From contig JBFXAM010000012.1 in NCBI GenBank assembly GCA_050184295.1, forward strand, positions 1-61,020: a DNA stretch of 61,020 bases, given 5' to 3'. The notes below the pieces were generated by a model. That model did no database searches. It was not told where the DNA came from and saw only the letters and a list, made by a program, of their open reading frames with translations. Positions 8,742-17,959 of this stretch are shown piece after piece (positions within the stretch are counted from its first letter, which is position 1; the number at the start of each line of letters is the position of its first letter). The stretch comes from JBFXAM01 sp050184295 (GTDB taxonomy: Bacteria; Planctomycetota; Phycisphaerae; UBA1845; Fen-1342). The translations under genes and the position numbers were made by a program.

Positions 8742-9113
8742 GGGATTCTCCTGAACAATAGACCGCGCACGGAATCAAACTATAGCGTTGTCTCGGAAGA
8801 GGCAAGAGTCACGGCGCCGAATTGTTGCGATTTTTTGAGGATTAGATCAGGGCTTCGCTTTGTGGAGTCGCCGAACCCGGGCAATTTCGACGCCGGCGCA
8901 GCGCCGCCATTGCGGCCCGGGTGAATTATCCAGAATCACCGAAACCAAATTCGCCCCCGGTTGTCGCCCGCGGGATCTCCACCCCCGGAACGTGCGGCTC
9001 GCGGACCCGTCCGGAAGCCCGCGGCGACCTTGGGACGCTCCGATTCCCTTCCGGCGAAGCCAAGACCCGCACAATGCAATTCGGGCGCTTTTGGTCTGCT
9101 ATGGTCTCGACGC
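8742..9113. other. Intergenic region upstream of the zinc-finger gene
   Basis: 372 bases between two minus-strand genes. The part next to the zinc-finger gene holds its Shine-Dalgarno and a possible promoter on the minus strand (TTGCCT, 15 bases, TATAGT). This segment is richer in A/T than its surroundings (8760-8870). No gene, RNA or clear terminator is seen. Confidence 0.45.
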
Positions 9114-9737
9114 CTACCGCTGCCGACCGAGCCATTCGTACCAAGTGATCATTCCCTTTTCGGGATCGAAGTACGTGCCGTATTTCTCCACGCGATCGCC
9201 CGAGAACCGGAAGAAGTCCACGAAATTTTCCGCATACTGAATCTGGAGAATCATCGCGTCGCCGGCGTCGCACGCACTCGCCGCGAATGGCGGCGCATCG
9301 TCGAGCGGCTTGAGGGCCTCGTCCGGACCCGGGTTGAACTGTGCGCCCAAGACCTGGTACAGCGCCAGCGAGTCGGTCGGACGCTTCGCTTCGCGCAGCG
9401 CCGCCCGCAAGTGCGTGCGGTCCTCCAGTTTTGGCAACGGGCCGCGCTCCGACAGGATCTCCACCTCGATTACGTCCTGGCCCGCCAGAGCGCCGCTGCG
9501 GATCTTCAACCGCGTCGAATAGCTTCGCTGGACGCTGCGCGGTTCGGAAGCTTCGCCGCTCTCGGTCTTCTCCCACGATTCGTAGACAAACGTGCCATTC
9601 CCCACCCACGTCCCCAGCGGCACGTCGGCCCGCCGGGCCGGCGCTGCACAACCGGCCAGCGCGCCCGAGACGGCGAGCAACGCCGCGATTCGAGCGGACG
9701 GGCGCCGAGTGGCGATCCGAGACGACCAAGTGCGCAT
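9114..9737 (-). CDS. Lipoprotein of unknown function
   Basis: 207 residues with an arginine-rich n-region, a hydrophobic core and a lipobox SGALAGC (Cys about residue 29), so a lipid-anchored exported protein is expected. The mature part begins with PLGTWVGNGTFVYESWEKTE, a lipocalin-like opening strand pattern (GxW...G), and ends with EKGMITWYEWLGRQR. It may be a small beta-barrel of the DUF3471/lipocalin-like kind, but no family is recognised with confidence. Neighbours give no functional hint. Confidence 0.75.
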   Translation of the reverse strand: MRTWSSRIATRRPSARIAALLAVSGALAGCAAPARRADVPLGTWVGNGTFVYESWEKTESGEASEPRSVQRSYSTRLKIRSGALAGQDVIEVEILSERGPLPKLEDRTHLRAALREAKRPTDSLALYQVLGAQFNPGPDEALKPLDDAPPFAASACDAGDAMILQIQYAENFVDFFRFSGDRVEKYGTYFDPEKGMITWYEWLGRQR

Positions 9738-10074
9738 GAACGGCTCCTGCGAGTATGTGGATGGGCATGCGATACAGGCCGCGCAAGTGGATTCTACACC
9801 ACGGTGCGGCGAACGAAAACCGCGCGCACCGTCGTCATGCTCGCGGCGGGGCGCCTCAATTTCGGGACTGCGTCAGCGACTTCCTGAAACCCGGCGCGCC
9901 ACACGGCTGGCCCGGCGTTCGAAGGGCGTTCGTCCGTGCGGGTTCCCTGCGGGGCGCGCGGCGTTCGGGCCTGCCACCACGCGCGCGATGCACCTTTCGC
10001 GGTACGACCATGTCCGCTTGACGAGTGCCGCACGCGCCGGGATAGTTCATTGGGGGAATTCGACGAGGAAACGT
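9738..10074. other. Divergent intergenic region, lipoprotein / DUF151 gene
   Basis: 337 bases between a minus-strand lipoprotein gene and the plus-strand DUF151 gene, so both promoters should be here. I see the Shine-Dalgarno GAGGA before 10075 but no convincing -35/-10 pair, and no gene or RNA. Confidence 0.4.
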
Positions 10075-10470
10075 ATGGAAGTCCGCGTGGACCTGGCGCA
10101 GATCCTGATCTCCGAGACGCGCGATCACCAGTTGATCGCGCTCCGCGAGCGCGACGGCCAGCGCGTCCTGCATATTGTCATCGGCTTTCACGAGGCGACT
10201 GCGATCAATCGCCGCGTCAAAGGCGAGGTGCCCGTCCGCCCGATGACCCACGAGCTGCTGAGCAGCGTGATCGAGTCGCTCGAAGGCGAGCTCGAGAAAA
10301 TCGTCGTGAACCACCTCCACGGCGGAACGTTCTACGCCAAGTTGGTCATTCGCCGGAACGGCAAGCTCGTCGAGATCGACAGCCGCCCGTCGGACGCGAT
10401 CGCGCTGGGCGCGGCTGGCGACGTCCCGATCTACGTCGAGGAGCGCGTGCTGAAGGAAGCCGCCCAGTGA
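10075..10470 (+). CDS. Bifunctional nuclease family protein (DUF151)
   Basis: 131 residues covering the DUF151/bifunctional nuclease fold from end to end. Family hallmarks are LRERDGQRVLHIVIGFHEA near residue 30, the conserved RPMTHELL segment at 60-67, and the C-terminal IDSRPSDAIALG motif (about residues 100-112). The characterised Thermotoga relative has RNase and DNase activity; the activity of this protein is not shown. ATG at 10075 is preceded by GAGGA with good spacing. The last codons overlap the GTG of the next gene (GTGA), so the two are cotranslated. Confidence 0.92.
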   Translation: MEVRVDLAQILISETRDHQLIALRERDGQRVLHIVIGFHEATAINRRVKGEVPVRPMTHELLSSVIESLEGELEKIVVNHLHGGTFYAKLVIRRNGKLVEIDSRPSDAIALGAAGDVPIYVEERVLKEAAQ

Positions 10471-11546
10471 CACCGATGCCCGCTGCGCGCAGCGCCCCGC
10501 CGGCGGCGTCGCGCGCCCGCTCGCGGCTGGCGTCGGCCTGCGCCGCAATCCTCTTCGCGACGCAGTCGGGCTGCACCTGGGTGAGTTATCTGGGCACCGA
10601 TCCCGCCGGCGACCATCGCGGGCGAACGTACTATCTCGGTGGCGCCGGCCCGCTGGGACACGTCGGCACGATCGACGTGCCCGAAGGGCTTCGTCGGGCC
10701 GGCTATCGCGGCGCGATCATCGTCTTCGGCTGGCAGAGCTGGGTTCCGTCGACGCTCCGCGACCAGATCGACATCTCGCGCAACGAGTCGCAGGCGCAGC
10801 GCCTCGCCGACGACATCCGCGCGTACCTCGTCGCGCACCCCGACCAGCGCGTCAACATCATCGCGCTCTCCGCGGGAACAGGCATCACCACGTGGGCGCT
10901 CGAGCGTCTGCCCGAGGAGTACGCCGTTGAAACGGTCATCTTCCTCGGCAGCAGCCTCTCGCGCAACTACGACCTCACCCGCGCGCTGCTCCGGGTCAAT
11001 CATCGCCTCTACAACTTCTACTCGCCGAGTGACCCGATCCTCCGCTACGGCGTCCCCATCGCCGGGACCGTCGACCGCGAGTTCCAGGGCCCGTCGGCGG
11101 CGGGGATGTTCGGCTTTGTGCGTCCCGACACCGGCGACCCGGATACACGTTGGGTCTATGAACAGAAGCTGCGAAACATGGCCTGGCGTCGCGACTACAA
11201 GCGCCACGGCTGGTCCGGATTGCACACCGACACGACGTCGATGCGGTTCATCCAGCGCGTCGTCGCGCCGCTGATCCTGGCGTCGCGCGAACGCCCGCCG
11301 GTCGACGCGCCGACGCCGGAACCGATCGAGGACCGCCCCACACCGCGCGACGCCGGCGCCCGCGTTCCGCCGATCGCCGCCCCGGCGCCGCGGGCGCTTC
11401 CGCCGGATCCGGCAAGGACACCCGCGACAACGCGCCCGGCGGTTCCGCCGGCCGCGCCGCGCACGCAACCGGCGACGAGGCCCGCGCCGCGAAGCGCGCC
11501 CCGTGCCGAGACGCCGCGGACGGAACAACCACCGCGCGACGAGTAA
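10467..11546 (+). CDS. Alpha/beta-hydrolase-like putative lipoprotein with Pro/Ala-rich tail
   Basis: 359 residues. Start GTG at 10467 overlaps the preceding stop (GTGA) and is 7 bases after AAGGAAG; an in-frame ATG at 10476 is the alternative. The N-terminal hydrophobic stretch ends in ATQSGC, a weak lipobox. Residues about 45-290 resemble an alpha/beta hydrolase: VNIIALSAGTGITTWALERL supplies a nucleophile elbow (Ser in ALSAG), and SPSDPILRYG resembles the acid loop. A catalytic His could be in the HGWSGLHTD region. The last 75 residues are a low-complexity Pro/Ala/Arg tail, probably disordered. Substrate unknown; an exported esterase or lipase-like role is inferred. Confidence 0.72.
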   Translation: MTPMPAARSAPPAASRARSRLASACAAILFATQSGCTWVSYLGTDPAGDHRGRTYYLGGAGPLGHVGTIDVPEGLRRAGYRGAIIVFGWQSWVPSTLRDQIDISRNESQAQRLADDIRAYLVAHPDQRVNIIALSAGTGITTWALERLPEEYAVETVIFLGSSLSRNYDLTRALLRVNHRLYNFYSPSDPILRYGVPIAGTVDREFQGPSAAGMFGFVRPDTGDPDTRWVYEQKLRNMAWRRDYKRHGWSGLHTDTTSMRFIQRVVAPLILASRERPPVDAPTPEPIEDRPTPRDAGARVPPIAAPAPRALPPDPARTPATTRPAVPPAAPRTQPATRPAPRSAPRAETPRTEQPPRDE

Positions 11547-11575
11547 TCGCCGCGCCGCGCGACGAGAGCGAACCC

Positions 11576-12292
11576 ATGCAGGGCCCCGACGAACGCGGAG
11601 AGCCGCTCACGTGCAACCAGATTCGTGAGCTCGATGTGCTCACGATCGAGCACATCGGCGTTCCGGGCATTGTGCTCATGGAGAACGCGTCCCGCGCCGT
11701 GGCCGACTTCATCCGATCCACCCTCATCGATCCCGCCCGGGCGCGCATCGTGATCGCGTGCGGACCGGGCAACAACGGCGGCGACGGCTTTGCGGCCGCG
11801 CGCCATCTGCACAACGCCGGCGCCCGCGTGCTTGTCGCGCTGGCGGTTGCACCGACCCAGGTGCGCGGCGACGCCGCAACCAATCTCCACATTCTCGAGA
11901 GGATGGGTATCGAGCCGGTGGCGGCGTACGAGCCCGCCGGTTTCGAGCGCGTGGTCAGCGCGACGCAGTCCGCCGACGTCGTCGTCGACGCGTTGCTGGG
12001 CAGCGGGGCGCGCGGGGCCCCGCGCGGTGTCATCGCCGCGCTGATTGAAGTGCTCAACGCCGCACCGCGGGCCGGTCGGATCGCCGTCGACATCCCGTCG
12101 GGGCTCGACGCCGACACCGGCGCCGTGGCGCAGCCGTGCTTCGTCGCCGACGCGACGGTGACGTTCGTCGCCGCGAAAGTCGGGTTTTCGACGCCGGCGG
12201 CGCGAACCGTGCTGGGGCGCGTCCTGGTCGCGGACATCGGGATACCGCGAGCGCTGATTCCCGGGCTGCCCGACCCGACGCACCGCGCCTGA
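11576..12292 (+). CDS. nnrE: NAD(P)H-hydrate epimerase
   Basis: 238 residues forming a YjeF N-terminal (Rossmann) domain only. It epimerises R-NAD(P)HX to S-NAD(P)HX, a cofactor repair step. Motifs: MENASRAVADFI near the N-terminus, the signature ACGPGNNGGDGFAAARHL (residues about 60-77), DALLGSGARGAPRG and the conserved AVDIPSGLDADTG. The C-terminal ADP-dependent dehydratase (NnrD) domain, often fused, is absent here, so the partner must be encoded elsewhere. The final FVAAKVGF segment is typical of the family. Confidence 0.93.
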   Translation: MQGPDERGEPLTCNQIRELDVLTIEHIGVPGIVLMENASRAVADFIRSTLIDPARARIVIACGPGNNGGDGFAAARHLHNAGARVLVALAVAPTQVRGDAATNLHILERMGIEPVAAYEPAGFERVVSATQSADVVVDALLGSGARGAPRGVIAALIEVLNAAPRAGRIAVDIPSGLDADTGAVAQPCFVADATVTFVAAKVGFSTPAARTVLGRVLVADIGIPRALIPGLPDPTHRA

Positions 12293-12364
12293 CCCGCCGC
12301 GGCGTCGGCGCGCTTCCCGGCGGGCCGCGTCCGGCCGCGCGCCAGGAAAACGCCGCCGACGCGC

Positions 12365-12392
12365 TTGACAGTTAGGTGTTTGTTTGTATCAT
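12365..12392 (+). promoter_or_regulatory. Sigma70-type promoter of recA
   Basis: A consensus -35 TTGACA (12365-12370) is separated by 16 bases from TATCAT (12387-12392, 5 of 6 matches to TATAAT). The expected transcript start is about 100 bases upstream of the recA ATG. The box stands out from the GC-rich surroundings (GTTAGGTGTTTGTTTG spacer). I could not identify an SOS box of either the E. coli or the Bacillus type in or next to it. Confidence 0.8.
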
Positions 12393-12498
12393 GGTGCGGG
12401 TCGAGCGGGCTCGCGGCAGCGCGCCGCGGTCGGCGCTCGTCCGTTCGCACCGCTGTCTGCGTTTGCCTCTCGGCTTGACGACTTTGCGAGGATCAACC

Positions 12499-13686
12499 AT
12501 GTCCGATGCCCGTGAAGAAAAACGCACCGAAGCCCTCGACCGCGCCATCCAGCAGATCGAAAAGGCGTATGGCAAGGGCGCGATCATGTACCTCAACGAT
12601 TCCCCGGTCGTCACGGACGGCATCTCCACCGGCGCCTTGTCGATCGACCTGGCGCTCGGCGGTTTCGGGTTGCCTTTCGGACGCGTCGTCGAGATCTTCG
12701 GCCCCGAGTCCTCCGGCAAGACAACGCTCACCCTGCACCTGATTGCCGAGGCGCAGCGGCGCGGCGGCGCGGCCGCGTTCATCGACGCCGAGCACGCCTT
12801 TGATCCCTCCTGGGCGAAGCGGCTGGGCGTGAACCTCGAAGAATTGATGATCACGCAACCGACCTGCGGCGAGGAGGCGCTCGAGATCTGCGAGCTGCTG
12901 GTGCGCTCGAACTCGCTCGACCTGATCGTCATCGATTCGGTCGCGGCGCTCGTTCCGCGGTCCGAGTTGGAGGCGCAGATGGGCGAGCCCCAGGTCGGCG
13001 TGCAGGCGCGGCTCATGAGCCAGGCGATGCGCAAGCTCACCGGCGTCGCCGGCAAAAGCAAGACGACCGTCGTGTTCATCAACCAGATTCGCGAGAAGAT
13101 CGGCGTCATGTACGGCAGTCCGGAGACCACGCCCGGCGGCCGCGCGCTGAAGTTCTATTCGTCGCTGCGCATCGAGGTGCGCCGCGTCGGCATGCTCAAG
13201 GACGGAGAAACCGTCATCGGCACGCGGGCCCGCGTAAAGGTCGTGAAGAACAAGGTCGCTCCGCCTTTCCGCGAGACCGAAATCGACATGCTGTTCGACT
13301 GCGGCATCAGCAAGGAAACCGACCTGATCGACCTTGCGGTCGACACCGGCGTGATCACGAAGAGCGGCACCTGGTTCGCATATGGCGACACGCGGCTCGG
13401 GCAGGGGCGCGACAACGCCCGGCAATTCCTCCGCGATCATCGCGACGTATTTGACGAGATTCGAGTCCGCGTGCTCGAGATCAAGCGGCCGAAGGCGTCC
13501 GCCGCTCCGGCCGCCGAGAAGCCGGGCAAGCCAGCGAAGTCGGAAAACGGCGAACCCTCCGAAAGGCCGCAGCGCGCCCCCGGGGCGGTCGTGTCGAGTG
13601 CGTCCAAGCCGCTCGAGCGCGCGCCTTCGCCGGCGTCAACCAATCACAAGCGACCGGTCGCGGCGGCGGCGGGGCGCAAGCGCTGA
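12499..13686 (+). CDS. recA: RecA recombinase
   Basis: 395 residues. ATP-dependent strand-exchange protein for homologous recombination and, in many bacteria, co-protease of LexA. Walker A GPESSGKT (68-75); Walker B LDLIVIDSVAAL; MSQAMRKLTG, INQIREKIGVMYG (loop L1/L2 region) and TTPGGRALKFYSS are typical. The core ends near residue 340. The remaining tail of about 55 residues (KRPKASAAPAAEKPGKPAKS and on) is a Lys/Pro/Ala-rich extension longer than in E. coli RecA and without the usual acidic C-terminus. ATG at 12499 follows GCGAGGATCAACC. The gene appears monocistronic, with no recX or lexA nearby. Confidence 0.98.
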   Translation: MSDAREEKRTEALDRAIQQIEKAYGKGAIMYLNDSPVVTDGISTGALSIDLALGGFGLPFGRVVEIFGPESSGKTTLTLHLIAEAQRRGGAAAFIDAEHAFDPSWAKRLGVNLEELMITQPTCGEEALEICELLVRSNSLDLIVIDSVAALVPRSELEAQMGEPQVGVQARLMSQAMRKLTGVAGKSKTTVVFINQIREKIGVMYGSPETTPGGRALKFYSSLRIEVRRVGMLKDGETVIGTRARVKVVKNKVAPPFRETEIDMLFDCGISKETDLIDLAVDTGVITKSGTWFAYGDTRLGQGRDNARQFLRDHRDVFDEIRVRVLEIKRPKASAAPAAEKPGKPAKSENGEPSERPQRAPGAVVSSASKPLERAPSPASTNHKRPVAAAAGRKR

Positions 13687-14180
13687 GAGCGAAGCGCCGC
13701 AGCGGCACGCGGATTCGTCCATGCCGCCGGGTCCGGACGGGGCATGCCTGTGGCGCCGCCGCCGGCCCTCGGTGCAGAGTGTGCGTCGCGCGCCCGGCGT
13801 TCTGAAGTCGCTCTTGTCGATTCCGCGGCGCGCTGCGTCACAACCATCCGCGCGGGATGAAGCCCGCGGCTCAGCGGTGCGCTCCGAATTCATAAGTTAG
13901 GATTTAGCGGACGCGGTCGCGCACGCGCCGCGCGTCGTTGCGCGGCCCCTGCTCCCGGCGCGACGCCGGCCCCGGCAGCGCGGCGGCTGCGGACTCCCGC
14001 GCGGTGCTCGCGCTCGGTCGAGCATTTCTCGGGTTCGCTGAATCCACATCGGACCTTCAAGCCCGCGCCGCGCGCGGGTCGCCGCTCGCGGCGCGGCGTT
14101 TACTGTATCACGCGGTCGAGTTCTCCGAAGCAGACCAGGGCAGCGCGCCGCTGTTCGCCGCGCCGACTTCGGGGGACGCC
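13687..14180. other. Gene-free stretch between recA and the HtrA-like gene
   Basis: About 490 bases, very GC-rich, with no recognisable gene. It must contain the recA transcript end and the promoter of the protease gene, but I see neither a hairpin followed by a T-run nor a convincing promoter. The Shine-Dalgarno GGGGGA for the next gene lies at its right end. Confidence 0.4.
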
Positions 14181-15641
14181 ATGCCGACACGGAGGGGCCG
14201 CAGTTCGTCGATTTGGCCGGGCCGCCGCGTGAACTCTGTACTGCGCGTCGCGGCGTGCGGGTTGCTGGCGGCGGCGCCTTCGCCGGCGACGGCGGGCGAG
14301 TCGGTCGGCGGCACGCCCACCGGCGCCCCCGGGCTGGCGCGGCTGGAGAGCGCTTTTCAGGAAGTGATCGCCCGCGTCACGCCGAGCGTCGTCGGAATCC
14401 GCGCCCAGCGCGTCGTCGCGCTCGGCGCAACGACCGCCGACGCAGGGCGTGCCGGGGACGCGGACATCGGTTCGCAGCTCGTGTTCGTGAACGGAAGCGG
14501 AACGGTCATTCACATTGACGGCGCGATACTGACCAACGAACACGTTGTCCAGTCCGCGACCGAGATTACCGTCATCTTTCACGATGGCATACAGCTGCCC
14601 GCGACCGTGGCCGCGAGCGATCCGCGGAGCGATCTGGCCGTCCTGCGCACCACGCGGAACGACCTTCCGCCGGCGCGTCTCTGCGATTGGCCGCGCGTCG
14701 CGCGCGGCCAGTGGGCGGTCTCGCTCGGCAACCCGTATGGTCTCGGCATCGACGGTCGCCTCAGCGCCTCGGTCGGCGTCGTGTCCAATCTCGGCCGGCG
14801 CCTGCCGGGACTCGGCGAGCAGGACGACCGGCTCTACCAGGACATGATCCAGATCACCGCCAGCATCAGCCCCGGCAATTCCGGCTGCCCGCTCTTCAAC
14901 CTGAACGGCGAGATGGTCGGCGTCGTGACCGCGATGCACACGCGCGCCATCGGGGACCAGGGCGTCGGGTTCGCGATCCCGCTCGATCCGCAGCGCCGCA
15001 CGAGTATCGACGCACTGCTGGCCGGAGAGCGTGTCGAGTACGGCTACATCGGACTCAGCGTGCGCGACGCACGCCCGGGAGACACGTCCCGTCATGCGAC
15101 GGGCGTGCAGGGCGCGCGGGTGGACGCGGTCGAGCCGCGCGGCCCCGCCGATGCCGCGGGCGTTCTGGTCGGCGACGTGATCACGCACTTCAACCACGCA
15201 TCCGTGAGTGACGCCGGCGACCTCGTGGCGCGCGTCGGTCGTGCGCGCCCCGGCCAAGTGGTCGAAATTAAGCTCGATCGCGCCGCGACGACGACGACGG
15301 CGCGGGTGACGGTCGAGCGTCGCGAACTCACGCGCGTGACCTGGATGCGCGGCGATGCGCTCGTGTGGTGCGGCCTGCGCCTGGCCAATGTGAATCCCGG
15401 CACAGCCCAAACGACGGCCGCGACGCCGCAGCGCGACGCCCGCGGCGGAATCGTCGTGGTCGGAGTCGCTCCCGGCACGCCCACCGCGAAAGACGGCTGG
15501 CGCGTCGGCGACATCATCGACGCGGTCGACGAGCACCCGGTGGAAGACCTGCGGGCTCTTGAGGCGCGCCTCAGCGGCGTGCGACGTGCTGTCCGGCTCA
15601 CCCTGCGCAGCGGCCAAACTCGCTCCGTCGCGCTCCCCTAG
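14181..15641 (+). CDS. HtrA/DegP-like periplasmic serine protease with two PDZ domains
   Basis: 486 residues. Signal peptide up to about residue 39 (PSPATAGE). The trypsin-like domain has His121 (LTNEHVV), Asp151 (PRSDLAVL) and Ser234 in ISPGNSGCPLF. Family members normally have GNSGGPL; here the glycine after SG is a cysteine. PDZ1 lies at about 290-370 (YIGLSVRDA; GVLVGDVITHFN) and PDZ2 at about 395-480 (GIVVVGVAPGTPTAKDGWRV). The role is envelope protein quality control. ATG at 14181 is preceded by GGGGGA; a longer frame upstream has no family similarity. The gene is followed by a convergent lipoprotein amidase gene 46 bases away. Confidence 0.93.
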   Translation: MPTRRGRSSSIWPGRRVNSVLRVAACGLLAAAPSPATAGESVGGTPTGAPGLARLESAFQEVIARVTPSVVGIRAQRVVALGATTADAGRAGDADIGSQLVFVNGSGTVIHIDGAILTNEHVVQSATEITVIFHDGIQLPATVAASDPRSDLAVLRTTRNDLPPARLCDWPRVARGQWAVSLGNPYGLGIDGRLSASVGVVSNLGRRLPGLGEQDDRLYQDMIQITASISPGNSGCPLFNLNGEMVGVVTAMHTRAIGDQGVGFAIPLDPQRRTSIDALLAGERVEYGYIGLSVRDARPGDTSRHATGVQGARVDAVEPRGPADAAGVLVGDVITHFNHASVSDAGDLVARVGRARPGQVVEIKLDRAATTTTARVTVERRELTRVTWMRGDALVWCGLRLANVNPGTAQTTAATPQRDARGGIVVVGVAPGTPTAKDGWRVGDIIDAVDEHPVEDLRALEARLSGVRRAVRLTLRSGQTRSVALP

Positions 15642-15687
15642 GCGCGGCGCGCACGCACCGGCCGCGACCGCCTGGGTCGCGACGCCG

Positions 15688-16428
15688 CTACTGCGACGAC
15701 GCGGTCAGACGCTCCACGGAGCGCCGGATCGCGGCGACGTCGAGCCGGCGTCCCGGACACGCCGTCTTGCCCGTCACTTCGCCGTGTCCGTGCACGTTCC
15801 GTGGGCTGATGCCATATTGGTCGCACAGGTAGCGGACGAGTTGCTGGACGGCCGCGAGCTGCCGTGGCGTCGGCGATTCGCCTTCAAAATTCCCGATCAG
15901 GCAGATGCCGATCCCGCGATTGTTGAAGAACCCGCCCTCACGCCATGCGCCGAAGTAGTTTCCCGCCCGGCTGGCGCAGTGCGCGCCCGCGACCTGCTTC
16001 TTCCAGCGCGGCCCGACAAAGACGTCGCCGTCGGGGAAGTTTACGCCGCGGCCGATCACAAAGTGATATCCCAGACCGTTCGACCACCCGCGCTGCCGAT
16101 GCCACGAGTCCATGCCCTGCGGTGTGGCCTTGTCGCTCGCCGAGTGGTGGATCACAATCGCGTTCCAGCGGCCGCGCTGAACTCCTGCTGGAGGCGCCCA
16201 CTCCCAGGGCCGCAAGCGCATCCCAGCCGCCGAATAGTCCTGCGGCGGCGGTGGGGCGACCTGTGGCGTGGGTTCGGTCCGCGGCGCGGCGCGCAGCGGA
16301 GGCGCCGGCGCGGGTCGGCGCGTCGCGAGCAGGGGGGCAGGGGGAGGAACCGAGTCGCGTTTCGCCGGCGTCTCGCAGCCCGTGGCGAACAGCACGATCA
16401 GGAGCAGCCCGAGCGCATTCCGTTGCAT
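15688..16428 (-). CDS. Lipoprotein N-acetylmuramoyl-L-alanine amidase (Amidase_2/PGRP)
   Basis: 246 residues with a lipobox (LIVLFATGC, Cys about residue 18), then a Pro/Ala linker and an amidase_2 domain from about residue 90. Zinc-ligand regions: NAIVIHHSASDKATPQGMDS (first His), NVHGHGEVTGKTACPGRRLD (second His, plus the Cys/Asp position). The core GLGYHFVIGRGVNFPDGDVF and NRGIGICLIGNFEG are typical of PGRP/AmpD-like amidases. It should cleave the peptide stem from glycan strands of peptidoglycan on the outer face of the membrane. ATG at 16428 is preceded by GAGGAG; a frame extension to 16503 is not supported. A -10-like TATAGT lies upstream on the minus strand near 16475. Confidence 0.92.
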   Translation of the reverse strand: MQRNALGLLLIVLFATGCETPAKRDSVPPPAPLLATRRPAPAPPLRAAPRTEPTPQVAPPPPQDYSAAGMRLRPWEWAPPAGVQRGRWNAIVIHHSASDKATPQGMDSWHRQRGWSNGLGYHFVIGRGVNFPDGDVFVGPRWKKQVAGAHCASRAGNYFGAWREGGFFNNRGIGICLIGNFEGESPTPRQLAAVQQLVRYLCDQYGISPRNVHGHGEVTGKTACPGRRLDVAAIRRSVERLTASSQ

Positions 16429-16730
16429 GCAGCACTCCTCACAGCGCCGGCGGGTCCGTCCGCCGAAGGGGGAGACTATAACCCCCGCGGCGGTGAATGC
16501 CACCCTTTTTCGATGAGAGCCCAGGCGGTCGCGGTCGCGCGGCGACTTCGCGCTGCCCGATTTGCAGTACGGCGGGCCGCCGCGTCCGAATTCCGTTGAG
16601 CCCGCGTCCCCCGAACCAGTAGACTACGAATCGACCCCGCGCGCGCCCGCTGCGGGATCGGGCCAACTGTCGTTTCGATCGAACGCGAGCCCGCAGCGGA
16701 GCACGCTGCTCATCAACCAGGAGGAATCCG
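16429..16730. other. Divergent intergenic region, amidase / lectin genes
   Basis: 302 bases between divergently transcribed genes. It contains the Shine-Dalgarno CAGGAGGAAT just before 16731 and a TATAGT -10-like box on the minus strand near 16475. No gene or RNA is seen. Confidence 0.45.
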
Positions 16731-17834
16731 ATGAACCGTCGGTCCACACGCGCCACGCGGATGCTCATCATCCCCGCGGCCGTCTTCCTTTGGGGCGTGG
16801 CCGCCGCGGCCGCCCAGCCGGTCAATGACTTTTGCGACAGCGCAACGCCCATCAGCGGACTGGGCTCGTTCTCGTTCGATTCTACGCTCGGCACGACCGA
16901 CGGCGTCAACAATGGCCTTTGCCTCGCGTTCGGCTCCGACCAGATCTACAACGACGTTTGGTATTGCTGGACCGCCACCACCGGCGGACCGGTGCGCATC
17001 CACACGTGCGGACAAACGTCCCTCGACACGCGCATCGCGGTGTACGACGGTTGCGCACCCTGCAACGAGGCCGGCGGGATTCTCGCCTGCAACGACGATT
17101 CCTGCGGCCTCCAGACCTCGGTCGCAATCAACGCGGTCGCGGGCGCGACCTATCTGCTGCGGGTCGGCAGCTTCTCGGCCGCGGCGACCGGCGTCGGAAC
17201 GTTCACGATCGAGTCCGGCGTGTTGGGCGGTCCGTTGAACCGTCCCGGCAGCGATCACCAGTACTACCTGCTTGCGGCGTCGAGCTGGTCCGCCGCCGAA
17301 GCCGCCGCCGTCGCACTCGGCGGACATCTGGTCACGATCAACGATGCCGACGAGAACGAATGGGTACGCGCCGAATTGGCGAATTTCGGCGGCGTCGACC
17401 GTCGCGTCTGGATCGGGTTCAACGACGTTGCGGAAGAGGGCAACTTCGTGTGGACGAGCGGCGAGCCCGTCACCTACACCAACTGGAACGGCGGCGAGCC
17501 GAACGATTCCGGCGGCGTGGAGGACGCGACCGAGCTGTTCGGCAGCAACGGCGCCTGGAACGACAACCGTGACATGCCAACGGGCCTGACGGTCTACGGC
17601 ACGTGCGAGGTTTCGGCGTCGATGCAGATTCGCGCGGACATGAACTGCGACGGGCTCGTCAACAACTTCGACATCGATCCGTTCGTGCTGGCGCTCACCG
17701 ACGTCGACGCCTACATGGCCCAGTTCCCGGGATGCGATCCGCTCAACGGCGACGCCAACCAGGACGGTATGCTCAACAATTTCGATATCGACGGTTTCGT
17801 CCTCTGCGTCACCGAGGGCGGCTGCCCGTCGTAG
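16731..17834 (+). CDS. Secreted C-type lectin-like protein with dockerin-like C-terminus
   Basis: 367 residues. Signal peptide to about residue 28 (AAAAAQPVND). Residues 30-165 form a PPC-like beta-sandwich (NDVWYCWTATTGGPVRIHTC; SLDTRIAVYDGC; LLRVGSFS). Residues about 170-300 are a C-type lectin domain: SWSAAEAAAVALGGHLVTIN, WIGFNDVAEEGNFVWTSGEP, YTNWNGGEPNDSGG and the closing Cys. Residues about 303-367 hold two EF-hand-like repeats, DMNCDGLVNNFDIDPFVLAL and DANQDGMLNNFDIDGFVLCV, which are dockerin-like calcium-binding loops. It probably binds carbohydrate outside the cell, with the tag serving attachment or sorting. The same tag occurs on the protein at 31494-32339. Confidence 0.88.
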   Translation: MNRRSTRATRMLIIPAAVFLWGVAAAAAQPVNDFCDSATPISGLGSFSFDSTLGTTDGVNNGLCLAFGSDQIYNDVWYCWTATTGGPVRIHTCGQTSLDTRIAVYDGCAPCNEAGGILACNDDSCGLQTSVAINAVAGATYLLRVGSFSAAATGVGTFTIESGVLGGPLNRPGSDHQYYLLAASSWSAAEAAAVALGGHLVTINDADENEWVRAELANFGGVDRRVWIGFNDVAEEGNFVWTSGEPVTYTNWNGGEPNDSGGVEDATELFGSNGAWNDNRDMPTGLTVYGTCEVSASMQIRADMNCDGLVNNFDIDPFVLALTDVDAYMAQFPGCDPLNGDANQDGMLNNFDIDGFVLCVTEGGCPS

Positions 17835-17959
17835 GCGCACGGGCCGCCGAGTCGCGTTTCACGAAAGGCGGATCGCACGCCGGCTGCGCAGCGCGAGCCC
17901 CGACCTGCTCCGCGTCGCGCGCCGCGTCGTCTGGTTCGCCTTTCGTGATCCGCAACCGG

